From NCBI RefSeq assembly GCF_020524585.1, contig NZ_JAIVLK010000004.1:340223-404222 (forward strand): DNA of 64,000 nt, in the 5' to 3' direction. The notes under the pieces are model-generated. The model made no database searches. It saw only the letters and a program-made list of their open reading frames with translations, and was not told where the DNA came from. The translations under genes were made by a program, and so were the position numbers. Each line of letters opens with the position of its first letter. Positions within the stretch are counted from its first letter, which is position 1. This document shows, piece by piece, positions 17,322 through 27,137 of this stretch. Origin of the DNA: Celeribacter naphthalenivorans (GTDB taxonomy: Bacteria; Pseudomonadota; Alphaproteobacteria; Rhodobacterales; Rhodobacteraceae).

Positions 17322-19596
17322 GAGGCGGCGGTCCCTCATAGCGCCGCAGGGACACCAACGTCGTCTGCGGGATTGGCGCCTGTGTGAGTTTCGAACTGCC
17401 GCGATCTTCGGTCAATGTGTTCGGATTTCCGGACAGGTCGCGGCCTTCGGGTGCCTCGGGGCGATACCATGCTCCGGTCGGCAGGACGATCACCCCGGGC
17501 ATGACCCGTTCCGACAGGCGCGCGCCCGCCAAGCAGGACCCACGTGCATTGAACAGCTCGACCAGATCGCCGTCCTGAATGCCGCGCTGCAGGGCGTCTT
17601 CGGGGTGGATCAAACACGGTTCTGCGCCGTGGATCTTTGTCGCTTGACCGACGGGGCCGGGGTCCATCTGGGAATGCAGGCGGGTTGCCGGTTGCAGCGA
17701 CAACATATGCAGCGGGCGCAGGGCCTCCGGGCCGTATTGCGCCGCCTCCGCCCCAAGCCATTCGCGCGGCGGCAACCAAGTCACATGGCCCGGGCAATCG
17801 TCATAGCCCATGGCGGCGATGGCCTCGCTATAAAGCTCGATCTTGCCACTGGGCGTCTTGAGCGGCGCGCTTTTGGGATCGGCGCGGAAGGCGGAAAATT
17901 GCACATAAGGCTCTTGAGGGGCGGGCAGTTCGACTTGGCCGTCACGCCAGAAGCTGTCGAAATCGGGCAAGTCCAGATCGCGTTTCGCGCCCGTTTCACG
18001 CGCTGCCTCATAGATCGACCGCAGCCAGGCCATCTCATCGCGCCCTTCGGTGAAGGCGTCGGCAAAGCCCAGACGTTCCGCCAGATCGGCAAAGATCGCA
18101 TGATCGTCTCGTGCCTCGCCAACGGGCGGCAGCACGCGGTACATGGCGGTGATAAAGCGGTCGCGGGCGCTGGAGGCAATGTCGTTGCGCTCCAAAGTGG
18201 TGGTCGCGGGCAGGACGATGTCGGCATGGCGCGCGGTGGCGGTCATGGCGATTTCCTGCACGATCACCACCTCGGGGCGTCGAAACGCGCGGGTCAACTT
18301 GGCGAGGTCCTGATGGTGATGAAACGGATTGCCGCCGCACCAATAGACCAGACGAATGTCGGGATAGGTCCGGGTCTCGCCGTTGAACGGATAGGCTGCG
18401 CCGGGGTTCAAAAGCATGTCGGAAATCCGCGCCACGGGGATGCAAGCTTTGACCGGGTTCGGACCGGGGCGCAGCGCCGGAGACGGCAGCGCCGGGCGCG
18501 GGTTGCCCATGCCGCTGAGGGACCAGAGACCAATCGCCAAGCCCCCGCCGGGCAGGCCGATCTGGCCCAGAAACGCGGCAAAGGTGATCAGCGCCCACAT
18601 CGGTTGCTCGCCATGATCTGCGCGCTGCACCGACCAAGACATGGTGAGAAAACACCGCGTTTTGGCGCATTTTCTGGCAAGATCGGCGATGCGCTCCGCC
18701 GGAATGCCACAGATCGCGCTGGCCCAGTCGGGCGTCTTTGCGATGCCATCGCTCTCGCCTCGAATATAGGCCGTGACCTCTGCGCCACCCACGCAATAGC
18801 GCGCGACGAAATCGAGATCGGCGAGGCCCTCGTCCAGAAGCGTGTAACACATCGCCAGCAAGAGCGCCGTGTCCGTGCCGGGGCGGATCGGCAACCACGG
18901 GATCGGGGTGCCCGCACCGGGAAGCGCCTGATCCGTCGGCGAAATATTGAGCATTTCCATGCCGCTTTGACGGCAGGCCGCGAGCCATTCAAGCCCGCTG
19001 TGTTGCCCCATGCCGCCGGCTTCGACCTGCATATTGCCCGGAGAAATGCCACCGAAATTCAGCAAAAGCCCGGTGTGTTTGGCAATGCCGTCGAGCGAAC
19101 TGACCGGACCCTGCACCGTGTCGATGTCGCCCAAAACATGTGGCAAAAAGGTGATCGCGGTGGCGTAGCTGTAATTCTGTTCCTGCGCGGTATAGCCGCC
19201 GAATTGGCCGAGGAAGCGTTGCAACTGGGTCCGTGCATGGTGGAACCTTCCGGCGCTGGCCCAGCCGTAGGAGCCACCGAAAATCGCCTCATTGCCATGG
19301 GTGTCTCGGACGCGGGCCAGCTCCCGCGCGGTGATTTCCAGCGCCGTCTCCCAAGAGACTGGCACGAAATCATCGCCGCCGCGTGCGGCCTGTGCGGCCT
19401 CAGAATCGCCATCTAAAAAGGCGCGCCGGATCAAAGGCCTGCGGAGGCGCTGCGGCCCATGCACCATGGCGTCGATATTCTCGAGCATCGGCGAGGGATG
19501 TGGGTCATTGGGCGCGGGGCGCACGTCAAGATGGCCCTCGGTGTGGCGCGCTTCGAAGGTGCCCCAATGGCTGGCGTTTTGAATATATCCTGTCAT
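17311..19596 (-). CDS. Molybdopterin S/N-oxide reductase (BisC/TorA/DMSO reductase type)
   Basis: 761 residues from ATG at 19596 (MTGYIQNASHWGTFEA). MVHGPQRLRRPLIRRAF near residues 44-60 and GSYGWASAGR at 108-117 are signatures of the BisC/TorA/DorA group, with Ser114 the molybdenum ligand. There is no N-terminal iron-sulfur Cys motif and no twin-arginine signal, so a cytoplasmic biotin- or methionine-sulfoxide reductase-like role is likelier than respiration. The track frame is open upstream to 19914, but the extension is not family-like. No electron-transfer partner is adjacent. Confidence 0.87.
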   Translation of the reverse strand: MTGYIQNASHWGTFEARHTEGHLDVRPAPNDPHPSPMLENIDAMVHGPQRLRRPLIRRAFLDGDSEAAQAARGGDDFVPVSWETALEITARELARVRDTHGNEAIFGGSYGWASAGRFHHARTQLQRFLGQFGGYTAQEQNYSYATAITFLPHVLGDIDTVQGPVSSLDGIAKHTGLLLNFGGISPGNMQVEAGGMGQHSGLEWLAACRQSGMEMLNISPTDQALPGAGTPIPWLPIRPGTDTALLLAMCYTLLDEGLADLDFVARYCVGGAEVTAYIRGESDGIAKTPDWASAICGIPAERIADLARKCAKTRCFLTMSWSVQRADHGEQPMWALITFAAFLGQIGLPGGGLAIGLWSLSGMGNPRPALPSPALRPGPNPVKACIPVARISDMLLNPGAAYPFNGETRTYPDIRLVYWCGGNPFHHHQDLAKLTRAFRRPEVVIVQEIAMTATARHADIVLPATTTLERNDIASSARDRFITAMYRVLPPVGEARDDHAIFADLAERLGFADAFTEGRDEMAWLRSIYEAARETGAKRDLDLPDFDSFWRDGQVELPAPQEPYVQFSAFRADPKSAPLKTPSGKIELYSEAIAAMGYDDCPGHVTWLPPREWLGAEAAQYGPEALRPLHMLSLQPATRLHSQMDPGPVGQATKIHGAEPCLIHPEDALQRGIQDGDLVELFNARGSCLAGARLSERVMPGVIVLPTGAWYRPEAPEGRDLSGNPNTLTEDRGSSKLTQAPIPQTTLVSLRRYEGPPPLTS

Positions 19597-19701
19597 GGTG
19601 TCCCTGTTATCACGGCTTGAAACCCTCGCGCTATGCGTTGTGCGAGATGCGGCGTTGATTTTCCGGCCTCTGTGCAGGATCGTCAGGGCGACAGACCCGA
19701 C

Positions 19702-20736
19702 ATGTTCGAGAAAGACACGACAGATGCGCAGACAAATCGCGACGGTGACATGGGGTCTGACATGATGCGGGACTATAGCAAAGGGGTTCTTGTTGCCGTG
19801 CTGGTCGCTGTGGCGGCCAAGTTCCTGTCGGAACATTACGGCGCGCCCGCGATGTTGATGGCACTGCTGTTGGGCATCGCGATGAATTTCCTGTCCGACG
19901 ACCCGCGCACCCATGCCGGGATTGATTTCACGGCGAAGAGCGTGTTGCGCATTGGCGTTGCGTTACTGGGCGTGCGGATCAGTTGGGAGATGCTGCGCGA
20001 TCTGGGGCCGGGGATTGTGATCTGTGTCATCGCGGGTGTGGTCCTGACCATCGGCTTCGGCGTCCTTTTGGCGCGGCTTTTGGGCAAGGACACGGAGTTC
20101 GGCCTGTTGACCGGCGGTTCCGTTGCGATCTGTGGTGCTTCGGCGGCGATGGCGATTGCCGCCGTCTTGCCCGCGCGGGAGACGAGCGAGCGCGACCTGA
20201 GTTTCACGGTGCTGGGCGTGACGATCCTGTCGACACTGGCGATGATCCTCTACCCGATGCTGGTTGGTCTTTTGGGGCTTGATACTGAGCTCTCAGGTGT
20301 CTTCCTCGGCGCCACGATCCATGATGTGGCGCAGGTGGTGGGCGCGGGGTTTTCCGTCTCTGACGAGGCGGGCGAGATCGCCGTGCTGGTCAAGCTCATT
20401 CGTGTCTCGATGCTCGCCCCCGTGGTGCTTTTACTGGCGCTGCGCGGGCGTCGACATGTGACGGGCGGTGAGCAGGGTAAGGTGCAGCTTCTGCCGGGGT
20501 TCCTCATCGCTTTCGTGATCTTTGCCGTGCTCAATTCGTTCGGGGTCATTCCGCCTGCTCTGCAATCTGCCCTGACGCAACTCTCAAACTGGGCGCTTTT
20601 GATCGCGATTGCCGCCGTGGGGATCAAGACCTCGCCGGGCAAGAGCCTTGCCGTCGGTGGACCGGCGATTGCCATGGTCGTGGGGGAGACGGTGTTTCTG
20701 GCGCTCTTCACAATTGCGGTGGTGTCTTTGGTCTGA
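19702..20736 (+). CDS. YeiH-family putative sulfate exporter, membrane protein
   Basis: About 344 residues with roughly ten membrane segments and family motifs (AKSVLRIGVALLGVRISW, GGSVAICGASAAMAIAAVLP, GVFLGATIHDVAQVVGAG). The frame is open from ATG 19633, but that start would leave only 36 bp to the divergent molybdenum reductase gene and has poor context. Starts at 19702 or 19750 are more plausible, and the N-terminus is uncertain. The family is annotated as putative sulfate exporters; transport has not been settled as far as I know. The link with an S-oxide reductase may be meaningful or chance. Confidence 0.8.
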   Translation: MFEKDTTDAQTNRDGDMGSDMMRDYSKGVLVAVLVAVAAKFLSEHYGAPAMLMALLLGIAMNFLSDDPRTHAGIDFTAKSVLRIGVALLGVRISWEMLRDLGPGIVICVIAGVVLTIGFGVLLARLLGKDTEFGLLTGGSVAICGASAAMAIAAVLPARETSERDLSFTVLGVTILSTLAMILYPMLVGLLGLDTELSGVFLGATIHDVAQVVGAGFSVSDEAGEIAVLVKLIRVSMLAPVVLLLALRGRRHVTGGEQGKVQLLPGFLIAFVIFAVLNSFGVIPPALQSALTQLSNWALLIAIAAVGIKTSPGKSLAVGGPAIAMVVGETVFLALFTIAVVSLV

Positions 20737-20845
20737 GCGCAAAACTGATGCTGCAAACCGCGTGGATGTCATTGCACAGACATGAGGCTGTCCTATCTAG
20801 CGAAGGGTGCGACGCGATCTGTCGCGCATTGCTTCGGGCCCAAAC

Positions 20846-21520
20846 ATGACAGAGACACTCGAAAATAACCGCGCCACAGCGCCGAGCCGGGTCTTGCTTT
20901 GGCTGGAATTCCTCGTGCTTTTCATCGCCGTGCCGGTGGCCGTGGCGGTGGTTCTGCCGTCCAATGCGATGTTCCCGGCGCTTTTCGCCTCGACGGTTCT
21001 CGGCGTTGTGCTTTTGCATCTGACGCCTGGGTTTCACTGGCGTGATCTGTTGGCGGGGCGGGGGAGTTTCAAGGCTCTCACGCTTGTCACCTTCGCCGTG
21101 ATCACCGCCGCGATTTCCTATGCGGTTCTGGCCACCACCGCGCCCAATGCGATTTTTGCGCTGTTCCGTGCGAACCCCTCGCTATGGCTGATGATCATGC
21201 TTCTCTACCCGCTGATGTCGGCCCTGCCGCAGGAGGTGGTGTTTCGCCCGCTGTTTTTTCGCCGCTACGGGACGATCCTGCCGGAGGGGCGGCTGGCGTT
21301 GACGCTCAATGCGGCGCTCTTTTCGCTGGCGCATCTTTTGTATTGGAACTGGATCGTCGCGGTGATGACCTTTGCGGGCGGGATCGTCTTTGCCTGGGCC
21401 TATGAGGTGCGCAAATCCTTTCCTCTGGCGGTGGTGCTACATGCCATTGCCGGGAATGTGCTTTTCACCTTCGGGATGGGGGTGTTTTTCTATTCGGGCA
21501 ATGTCGTCCGGCCCTTCTGA
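20846..21520 (+). CDS. CPBP-family membrane protein (Abi-like protease)
   Basis: 224 residues from ATG 20846 (MTETLENN), with several hydrophobic helices. The CPBP core is recognisable: QEVVFRPLFFRRYG in place of the usual EExxxR, then LFSLAHLLYWNW with the FxxxH His. The first Glu of motif 1 is Gln here. If that Glu is the catalytic base, activity may be altered or lost. Function unknown; family members are intramembrane proteases or putative immunity/maturation factors. It ends 40 bp before a strong terminator. Confidence 0.78.
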   Translation: MTETLENNRATAPSRVLLWLEFLVLFIAVPVAVAVVLPSNAMFPALFASTVLGVVLLHLTPGFHWRDLLAGRGSFKALTLVTFAVITAAISYAVLATTAPNAIFALFRANPSLWLMIMLLYPLMSALPQEVVFRPLFFRRYGTILPEGRLALTLNAALFSLAHLLYWNWIVAVMTFAGGIVFAWAYEVRKSFPLAVVLHAIAGNVLFTFGMGVFFYSGNVVRPF

Positions 21521-21560
21521 GGTTCGGACAATCAGGCATAGAAAAAGGGGCGCGCACGAA

Positions 21561-21587
21561 AAAAGGGGCGCACGAAGCGCCCCTTTT
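21561..21587. terminator. Bidirectional rho-independent terminator
   Basis: AAAAGGGGCGC (21561-21571) and GCGCCCCTTTT (21577-21587) form a perfect 11-bp stem with loop ACGAA. It lies between the convergent CPBP gene and the dimethylglycine dehydrogenase gene and has A/T runs usable in both directions. A partial direct copy of the left arm (AAAAAGGGGCGCGCACGAA) lies just before it at 21542-21560. Confidence 0.85.
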
Positions 21588-21609
21588 ATGTGACCGGAAA
21601 GAACGCGCC

Positions 21610-24171
21610 TTAGCTGCGCGGTTTGGAGTTTTCCGGGTCATAGAGCGGCGCGTAGCCGACGCCAGCCACCTCGACCGGGTAGGTCTCGTCGAGATAGGTG
21701 ACGTGGAGCGTGCGGCCCACTTCACAATACTCTTTCGGCAGGTAAGCCAGAGCGATGTTTTTACCCACAGTCGGACCGTAAGCCACCGAAGAGGTGAACG
21801 AACGACGGCCAAGCTCGTCGATCAGAACCTCACCCGTTTCCGGGTCCATCACCGGCATGGTGGTGTTCGGGTAGCGTTTCACACCGTTTTTGTCCGTGTG
21901 CTCGAGCATCACCAGCGTGCAGAGCATCGCCGGTTGTTTGTCGCGGGCACGGTATTCGAGGTGCTTCTCTTTGCCCACGAAGTCCGCCTCTTTCACTTTC
22001 GGACGCGACAGATCGGCCTCATAGAGGTTGTACATCGTGTTCAGATCGGCGTTCTGCAGACGCAGGGATTTCTCCAGACGACGGGAGTTGGCGTAGGTTT
22101 CGACACCCACGGCCATCACGCCGGTCGAGCGCAGCGCGTCCCAAACGGCCAGACCGTCCTCGTAGCGCATGTGAAGTTCCCAACCTTGCTCACCCACGTA
22201 GGAGATGCGGAAGGCGGAGACTTTCTTGCCTGCGATTTCGATCGTTTTGATCGCTGCAAACGGGAAGTTCTCGATGTCCAGCATGTCCGGATCGGCGACA
22301 ACCTTTTTCAGGTTCTCACGCGCGTTCGGACCCCAGATGCCGATGGTGGTGAAGTCCTCGGTCGTCTCGGTGATGGTCACGTCGAGACCGCGGTCTTCGG
22401 CCATACGCTTCATATACATGAGATCGCGCGGACCGGCGTCAGCACCGTTCACGAGACGGCAGCGGTCTTCCATGCGGAACACCGTGAAGTCGGCGCGGAC
22501 CATGCCCTCAGCATCGAGCATGTGGGTGTAGATACCCTTGCCGATGTTGTTGTCGCCACCGATTTTCGCCGCACAGAGGTATTCCATCAGCTCGACGTGG
22601 TCGGGACCCGAGATGTCGGTCATGTGGAAGTGCGACAGGTTGATGATGCCGCAATCGGCGGACATCTCAAGTTGCTCGGCGTTGGAGACGCGCCAGAAGT
22701 GACGGTTGTCCCACTCGGCCTCACGCACCGGAACCTGATCGGCGTATTTCTCAAGGAGATGCTCGTTGGCTGCGTAGCCGTGAGCACGTTCCCAGCCACC
22801 AAGCTCCATGAAGTAACCACCAAGCTCAACCTCGCGCTCGTAGAAGGGCGAGCGACGCACGCCGCGACCGTTGGCGAAGGGCTCGCGCGGGTGGACTGGC
22901 GGGTTGTAGATTTTCGCAGCGGTTTCTTCGCAACGGCCCCAGATCCACTCTTCGGTCAGCTGGTAGTCGCTGAAACGCGCGTAATCGATGCCGTTGTGAT
23001 CCACATCGGTGCGGCCTTTGGTCATCCAGTCGGCGATGAGCTTGCCCATGCCGGGGCCGTCTTTGACCCAGATCGCGACCGCATACCACAGGCCACGCAA
23101 CTTGCGGCTTTCGCCCATGGACGGGCCGCCATCGGTGGTGGTTTGCAAGAGACCGTTGAAGGAATGGCTTTCGTTGAAACCAAGTTCGGCCAAGATCGGC
23201 GTCAGTTCCATGGCTTTTTCAAGCGGCTCGATCACGTCTTCGAGGCTCAGATCGCGCATGGACGGCCCAAGGCGGGCTTGCTCTTTCTCGAGAATGTCGC
23301 GCGGGTGAACCATGCGCACGTCTTTCTCGTAGTAGTAGCCCCATTCCATCTGGCCACCCTCGGTGGTCGCAGGGTCGCCGGTGTCGCGCATGTAGGCGGA
23401 GTTGCCTTGGTCGCGCAGAAGCGGACGACCGATTTCGAGGCCGGTGCCAGCAAATTCATCATAGGGCCCGAAGAAGGTCAGCGGGTGATCGACCGGCATC
23501 ACCGGGAGGTCTTCGCCCGCCATTTCGGCAATCAAGCGGCCCCAGAGACCGGCACAGACCACAACGTAATCGGCCATGATGGTGCCGCGGTGGGTTTTCA
23601 CGCCGGTGACGCGACCGTTCTCGGTCAGAAGTTCAAGCGCCGGGGTGTTGGCGAAGACTTTGAGCTTGCCGGATTTCTCGGCAGCGTCGATCAGCTCGCC
23701 TGCGACGGCTTGCGAGCGCGGCACAACGAGACCGGCATCCGGGTCCCACATGGCGCATTCGATCTCGTCTTCTTCGAGAAGCGGGAATTTCTCTTTGGCT
23801 TCGGCCGCCGTGATCATTTTCACGTTGGAGCCGAAGGCACGACCGGAGTCACAGCGGCGCTTGAGTTCGGTCAGACGGTCCTCGTCACCCTTGCGGCACA
23901 CTTCGATGCCGCCGATGCGGGAGTAGCGGCCCATCTTCTCGTAGAAATCCATGGAGTACATGGTGCTCCACGTGCTCAACAGATCGTGGCTGGTGGCAAA
24001 GCAGAAGTCCGACGCGTGTCCGGTGGAGCCGATGTCGGTGGGGACGGCGGATTTGTCGATGCCGACAATATCATCCCAGCCGTTTTCGATGAGGTGATGC
24101 GCAACGGAGGCGCCGACGATGCCGCCGAGACCGACGATGACGACTTTGGCCCTGTTGGGGAACGAAGACAT
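21610..24171 (-). CDS. FAD-dependent dimethylglycine/sarcosine dehydrogenase with GcvT domain
   Basis: 853 residues. The N-terminal FAD domain has the dinucleotide fold KVVIVGLGGIVGASVAHHL (GLGGIVG at 14-20). The C-terminal half is a GcvT-like folate-binding aminomethyltransferase domain (FTTIGIWGPNARENLKKV, AFRISYVGEQGWELHMRYE). This fusion is the dimethylglycine dehydrogenase/sarcosine dehydrogenase type, which passes the N-methyl group to tetrahydrofolate and electrons to ETF. SoxBDAG nearby covers sarcosine, so dimethylglycine is the likely substrate. The start is ATG 24171; the TTG at 24180 abuts the AAGGA site and is unlikely. It is the last gene of the etfB-etfA-purU-folD set. Confidence 0.85.
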   Translation of the reverse strand: MSSFPNRAKVVIVGLGGIVGASVAHHLIENGWDDIVGIDKSAVPTDIGSTGHASDFCFATSHDLLSTWSTMYSMDFYEKMGRYSRIGGIEVCRKGDEDRLTELKRRCDSGRAFGSNVKMITAAEAKEKFPLLEEDEIECAMWDPDAGLVVPRSQAVAGELIDAAEKSGKLKVFANTPALELLTENGRVTGVKTHRGTIMADYVVVCAGLWGRLIAEMAGEDLPVMPVDHPLTFFGPYDEFAGTGLEIGRPLLRDQGNSAYMRDTGDPATTEGGQMEWGYYYEKDVRMVHPRDILEKEQARLGPSMRDLSLEDVIEPLEKAMELTPILAELGFNESHSFNGLLQTTTDGGPSMGESRKLRGLWYAVAIWVKDGPGMGKLIADWMTKGRTDVDHNGIDYARFSDYQLTEEWIWGRCEETAAKIYNPPVHPREPFANGRGVRRSPFYEREVELGGYFMELGGWERAHGYAANEHLLEKYADQVPVREAEWDNRHFWRVSNAEQLEMSADCGIINLSHFHMTDISGPDHVELMEYLCAAKIGGDNNIGKGIYTHMLDAEGMVRADFTVFRMEDRCRLVNGADAGPRDLMYMKRMAEDRGLDVTITETTEDFTTIGIWGPNARENLKKVVADPDMLDIENFPFAAIKTIEIAGKKVSAFRISYVGEQGWELHMRYEDGLAVWDALRSTGVMAVGVETYANSRRLEKSLRLQNADLNTMYNLYEADLSRPKVKEADFVGKEKHLEYRARDKQPAMLCTLVMLEHTDKNGVKRYPNTTMPVMDPETGEVLIDELGRRSFTSSVAYGPTVGKNIALAYLPKEYCEVGRTLHVTYLDETYPVEVAGVGYAPLYDPENSKPRS

Positions 24172-24271
24172 ATCTCTCAATCCTTCTTTTCGAGGTGCTT
24201 GTCTGTGAATGGCGCGGGGAGGGCGCGCCGGGATTTACGGGGGAAAGGGTCGGCCCCGAAACCGACGACAG

Positions 24272-24300
24272 CCGCGCGGAGGAAATCTCCCCCCGCGCGG
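24272..24300. other. GC-rich inverted repeat after folD
   Basis: CCGCGCGG occurs at 24272-24279 and again at 24293-24300. The sequence is self-complementary, and GGAG/CTCC can extend the stem. It lies in the 166-bp gap between folD and the dimethylglycine dehydrogenase gene on the - strand. There is no T-run, so it could be a processing or attenuation structure. Confidence 0.35.
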
Positions 24301-24337
24301 CCAGAATCTGTGCCGTAAACTATATCACGGCTTGGCG

Positions 24338-25225
24338 TCATGCACCCAGCTCCGGCACATCGTAGCCTTTTCGGCGATAGGCCGCGATCAGCGTGTTGTG
24401 CATGAGCGTCATGATGGTCATCGGACCAACCCCGCCCGGCACCGGTGTGATGGCACGGGCGCGGGGGGCGGCGGAGGCAAAGTCGACATCGCCGACGAGG
24501 TGCTTTTCTCCGTCGCGGATGACGCGGCTGGTGCCCACGTCGATCACGGTGGCGCCCTCTTTGATCCATTCGCCCTTGATCATTTCGGCCTGACCGACAG
24601 CGGCGACCACGATGTCCGCCTTGCCGACTTTCTCCGGCAGGTCTGCGGTGCGCGAATGCGCCATGGTGACGGTGCAGTTCTCAGCCAAGAGCAATTGCGC
24701 CATCGGCTTGCCGACCAAGATGGACCGCCCCACGACAATGGCGTCGAGACCCGACAGAGAGCCAAGCTGATCTTTCAAAAGCATCAGGCAGCCAAGCGGC
24801 GTGCAGGACACCAGACCCGGCAGACCGGAGGCCAGATAACCGGCGCTCAGCGGGTGCAGACCGTCGACATCTTTCGCGGGATCGATGGCTTCGATCACCT
24901 GGAGGCTGTCGAGGTGACGGGGCAGGGGCAATTGGACGAGGATGCCGTCCACGGTCTCGTCGGCATTCAACTGTGCCACGAGCTCCATGAGGGTGTCCTG
25001 TGTCGTGTCTTCGGGCAGCGTGTGCTCAAAGCTCTCCATGCCCAGCTTTCGGGCCATGCGGCCTTTCGAGCGGACGTAGATTTCGCTGGCCGGGTCAGAG
25101 CCCACCAGCACCACGGCCAGACCGGGCGCGCGGCCGGATTTTTCGGTGAAGACGGTGGCTTTCTCGGCGATCCGATCCCCAAGCCCGGCTGCAAAGGCCT
25201 TTCCGTCGATGATTTGTGCGGTCAT
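24338..25225 (-). CDS. folD: Methylenetetrahydrofolate dehydrogenase/cyclohydrolase
   Basis: 295 residues. It oxidises 5,10-methylene-THF with NADP and opens the methenyl ring to 10-formyl-THF. Motifs: [13 protein letters not shown] with the catalytic Lys, [23 protein letters not shown] and [11 protein letters not shown]. The start at ATG 25225 is fixed by AAGGAGGTG a few bases upstream. In this position it processes methylene-THF from the dimethylglycine and sarcosine enzymes, upstream in flux of PurU. Confidence 0.95.
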   Translation of the reverse strand: MTAQIIDGKAFAAGLGDRIAEKATVFTEKSGRAPGLAVVLVGSDPASEIYVRSKGRMARKLGMESFEHTLPEDTTQDTLMELVAQLNADETVDGILVQLPLPRHLDSLQVIEAIDPAKDVDGLHPLSAGYLASGLPGLVSCTPLGCLMLLKDQLGSLSGLDAIVVGRSILVGKPMAQLLLAENCTVTMAHSRTADLPEKVGKADIVVAAVGQAEMIKGEWIKEGATVIDVGTSRVIRDGEKHLVGDVDFASAAPRARAITPVPGGVGPMTIMTLMHNTLIAAYRRKGYDVPELGA

Positions 25226-25247
25226 GAACGCACCTCCTTGAAGAAGC

Positions 25248-25275
25248 AAAAAAGGGGACCGGATGACCGGCCCCC
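25248..25275 (-). terminator. Rho-independent terminator between purU and folD
   Basis: On the - strand CCGG(ATCA)CCGG-type pairing, with GGGG/CCCC outside it and one internal mismatch, forms a 9-pair stem with a 4-base loop. A run of six T follows (A at 25248-25253 on +). It lies between the purU stop and the folD ribosome binding site, so it may separate or attenuate folD expression within the - strand gene set. Confidence 0.7.
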
Positions 25276-25290
25276 TTCCGGACAGGGAAA

Positions 25291-26148
25291 TTACGGCGTG
25301 AAGACGACGGTGCGGTGGTCGTTCAACATGACGCGGCCTTCGAGGTGGTATTTCACCGCACGGGCCAGAACGCGGGACTCGATGTCGCGACCGGTGGCCA
25401 CGAAGTCCTCGGCGGACATGGTGTGGGTGACGCGCTCGGTTTCCTGCTCGATGATCGGGCCTTCGTCGAGATCCGGCGTCACGTAGTGCGCGGTCGCCCC
25501 GATGAGTTTCACGCCACGATCATAAGCCTGGTGATAGGGCTTCGCGCCTTTGAAAGACGGCAGGAAGGAGTGGTGGATGTTGATGATCATGCCGAACAGC
25601 TGGGTCGACAGCTCGTTGGAAATCACCTGCATGTAGCGGGCGAGGATCACCAGCTCGGCACCGGTGTCCTGCACGAGCGCGGCAAGTTTCTCTTCCTGCT
25701 CGGCTTTGTTTTCCTTGTTCACCGGCCAGCAGTGGAACGGGATGCCTTCCTGATCGGCGACTTTGCGGGCGTCTTCGTGGTTGGACACGATGGCCACCAC
25801 TTCGGCGTCGAGCCAGCCGGTTTTGATCTGGTAGAGAAGGTGCAGCATGGCGTGGTCGAATTTCGACACCATGATGATGATCTTCGGCTTGCGGGTCTCG
25901 TCCGAGATCTTGAGGTTCAGATTGAACCGATCGACGGAGGGTTTCAGCGCCAGTTCGATCGCATCGCGCTCGATGGTCTCGGGGAAGAGGCAGGACATGC
26001 GCAGGAAGAATTTGTTCGTCTTGCGGTCCCAGAACTGGTTGGATTCGGCGATGTTCGCACCACGGGACGCCATGGCGGTGGTGACGGCGGAAACGATGCC
26101 CGGCTGGTCGTCACAGGCGATGCGCAGAGTGTAGGAATTGGAGCTCAT
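25291..26148 (-). CDS. purU: Formyltetrahydrofolate deformylase
   Basis: About 285 residues. An N-terminal ACT domain ([20 protein letters not shown]) precedes a formyl-transfer fold with [20 protein letters not shown] and TPDLDEGPI, giving the Asn-His-Asp catalytic set. It hydrolyses 10-formyl-THF to formate and THF. This regenerates free THF when betaine demethylation floods the pool. ATG 26148 is preferred; ATG 26166 is six codons upstream with no clear site. Confidence 0.93.
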   Translation of the reverse strand: MSSNSYTLRIACDDQPGIVSAVTTAMASRGANIAESNQFWDRKTNKFFLRMSCLFPETIERDAIELALKPSVDRFNLNLKISDETRKPKIIIMVSKFDHAMLHLLYQIKTGWLDAEVVAIVSNHEDARKVADQEGIPFHCWPVNKENKAEQEEKLAALVQDTGAELVILARYMQVISNELSTQLFGMIINIHHSFLPSFKGAKPYHQAYDRGVKLIGATAHYVTPDLDEGPIIEQETERVTHTMSAEDFVATGRDIESRVLARAVKYHLEGRVMLNDHRTVVFTP

Positions 26149-26186
26149 TGGATTGGTTCCGTTCATAAATGTCTGATGGGTGAGCG

Positions 26187-27119
26187 TCAGAGTTGACGCT
26201 CAAGCTCAGGCACGATCTCGAAGAGATCGCCAACGATGCCGTAATCGGCGACCTGGAAGATCGGCGCATCTGCATCGGTGTTGATGGCCACGATGATTTT
26301 GCTGTCCTTCATCCCGGCAAGGTGCTGGATCGCCCCGGAGATGCCGCAGGCGATGTAGAGATCCGGCGCCACGACTTTGCCGGTCTGACCGACCTGAAGA
26401 TCGTTGGCGGCATAGCCCGCATCCACAGCCGCACGCGACGCGCCGATGGCGGCGCCAAGTTTGTCGGCCAAGGGGGTGATGACCTCTTGGAACTTCTCTT
26501 CGGAGCCGAGCGCGCGGCCCCCGGAGACGATGATCTTCGCGGAGTTCAGTTCCGGACGGTCGCTCTCGGAGAGGATGTTCTGCACAAAGCTGGACAGATC
26601 GCTGCCCTCAGCGGGCGCGTCCACGGACGACACAGCGGCGGAGCCACCCTCAGCGGCGGCGGCGAAGCCGGCGGTGCGGACGGTCAGAACCTTGGTCGCG
26701 TCGGTGGCTTGCACCACCTCAATCGCGTTGCCGGCGTAGATCGGACGTTTGAAGGTGTCGGCGGACACGACTTCGATCACCTCGGAGACCTGCATCACGT
26801 CCAAAAGCGCAGCAACGCGCGGCAGCACGTTTTTGCCGGTCGTGGTGGCGGGCGCGAGGATGGTGTCGTAGTCGCCCGCGAGCGAGACGATCAGCGCGGC
26901 GGACGCTTCGGCGAGACGCTCGGCCAGCGCATCGCTTTCGGCCAAAAGCACCTTGCGCACGCCGGCCAGTTTGGCGGCGGCGTCAGCGGCGGCAGAGGCG
27001 TCTTTGCCCGCGATCAGGATGTCGACGTCGCCGCCGATTTGAGACGCTGCGGTCAGAGCCTTGGCGGTCTGATCGGACAGGGTCGCGTTGTCATGTTCTG
27101 CAAAAAGAAGAATAGCCAT
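26187..27119 (-). CDS. etfA: Electron transfer flavoprotein alpha subunit
   Basis: 310 residues. The N-terminal domain ([14 protein letters not shown]) is followed by the FAD-binding C-terminal region with [23 protein letters not shown] and [22 protein letters not shown], diagnostic of EtfA. It forms a heterodimer with EtfB, encoded just upstream, and carries electrons from flavoprotein dehydrogenases to the quinone pool. Next to the dimethylglycine dehydrogenase it is its likely acceptor, though it may serve acyl-CoA dehydrogenases too. Confidence 0.95.
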   Translation of the reverse strand: MAILLFAEHDNATLSDQTAKALTAASQIGGDVDILIAGKDASAAADAAAKLAGVRKVLLAESDALAERLAEASAALIVSLAGDYDTILAPATTTGKNVLPRVAALLDVMQVSEVIEVVSADTFKRPIYAGNAIEVVQATDATKVLTVRTAGFAAAAEGGSAAVSSVDAPAEGSDLSSFVQNILSESDRPELNSAKIIVSGGRALGSEEKFQEVITPLADKLGAAIGASRAAVDAGYAANDLQVGQTGKVVAPDLYIACGISGAIQHLAGMKDSKIIVAINTDADAPIFQVADYGIVGDLFEIVPELERQL

Positions 27120-27137
27120 ATGTTCAGATCCCTGCGC

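Noticed and set aside
21610..24171. DmdA-type dimethylsulfoniopropionate demethylase
   Set aside because: The GcvT half is similar in fold, but DmdA lacks the N-terminal FAD domain and is less than half this length; the context is betaine catabolism.
21703..24318. 871-codon open frame on the + strand opposite the dimethylglycine dehydrogenase gene
   Set aside because: Composition rich in His, Val and Phe is typical of an antisense shadow; the - strand protein has clear FAD and GcvT domains.
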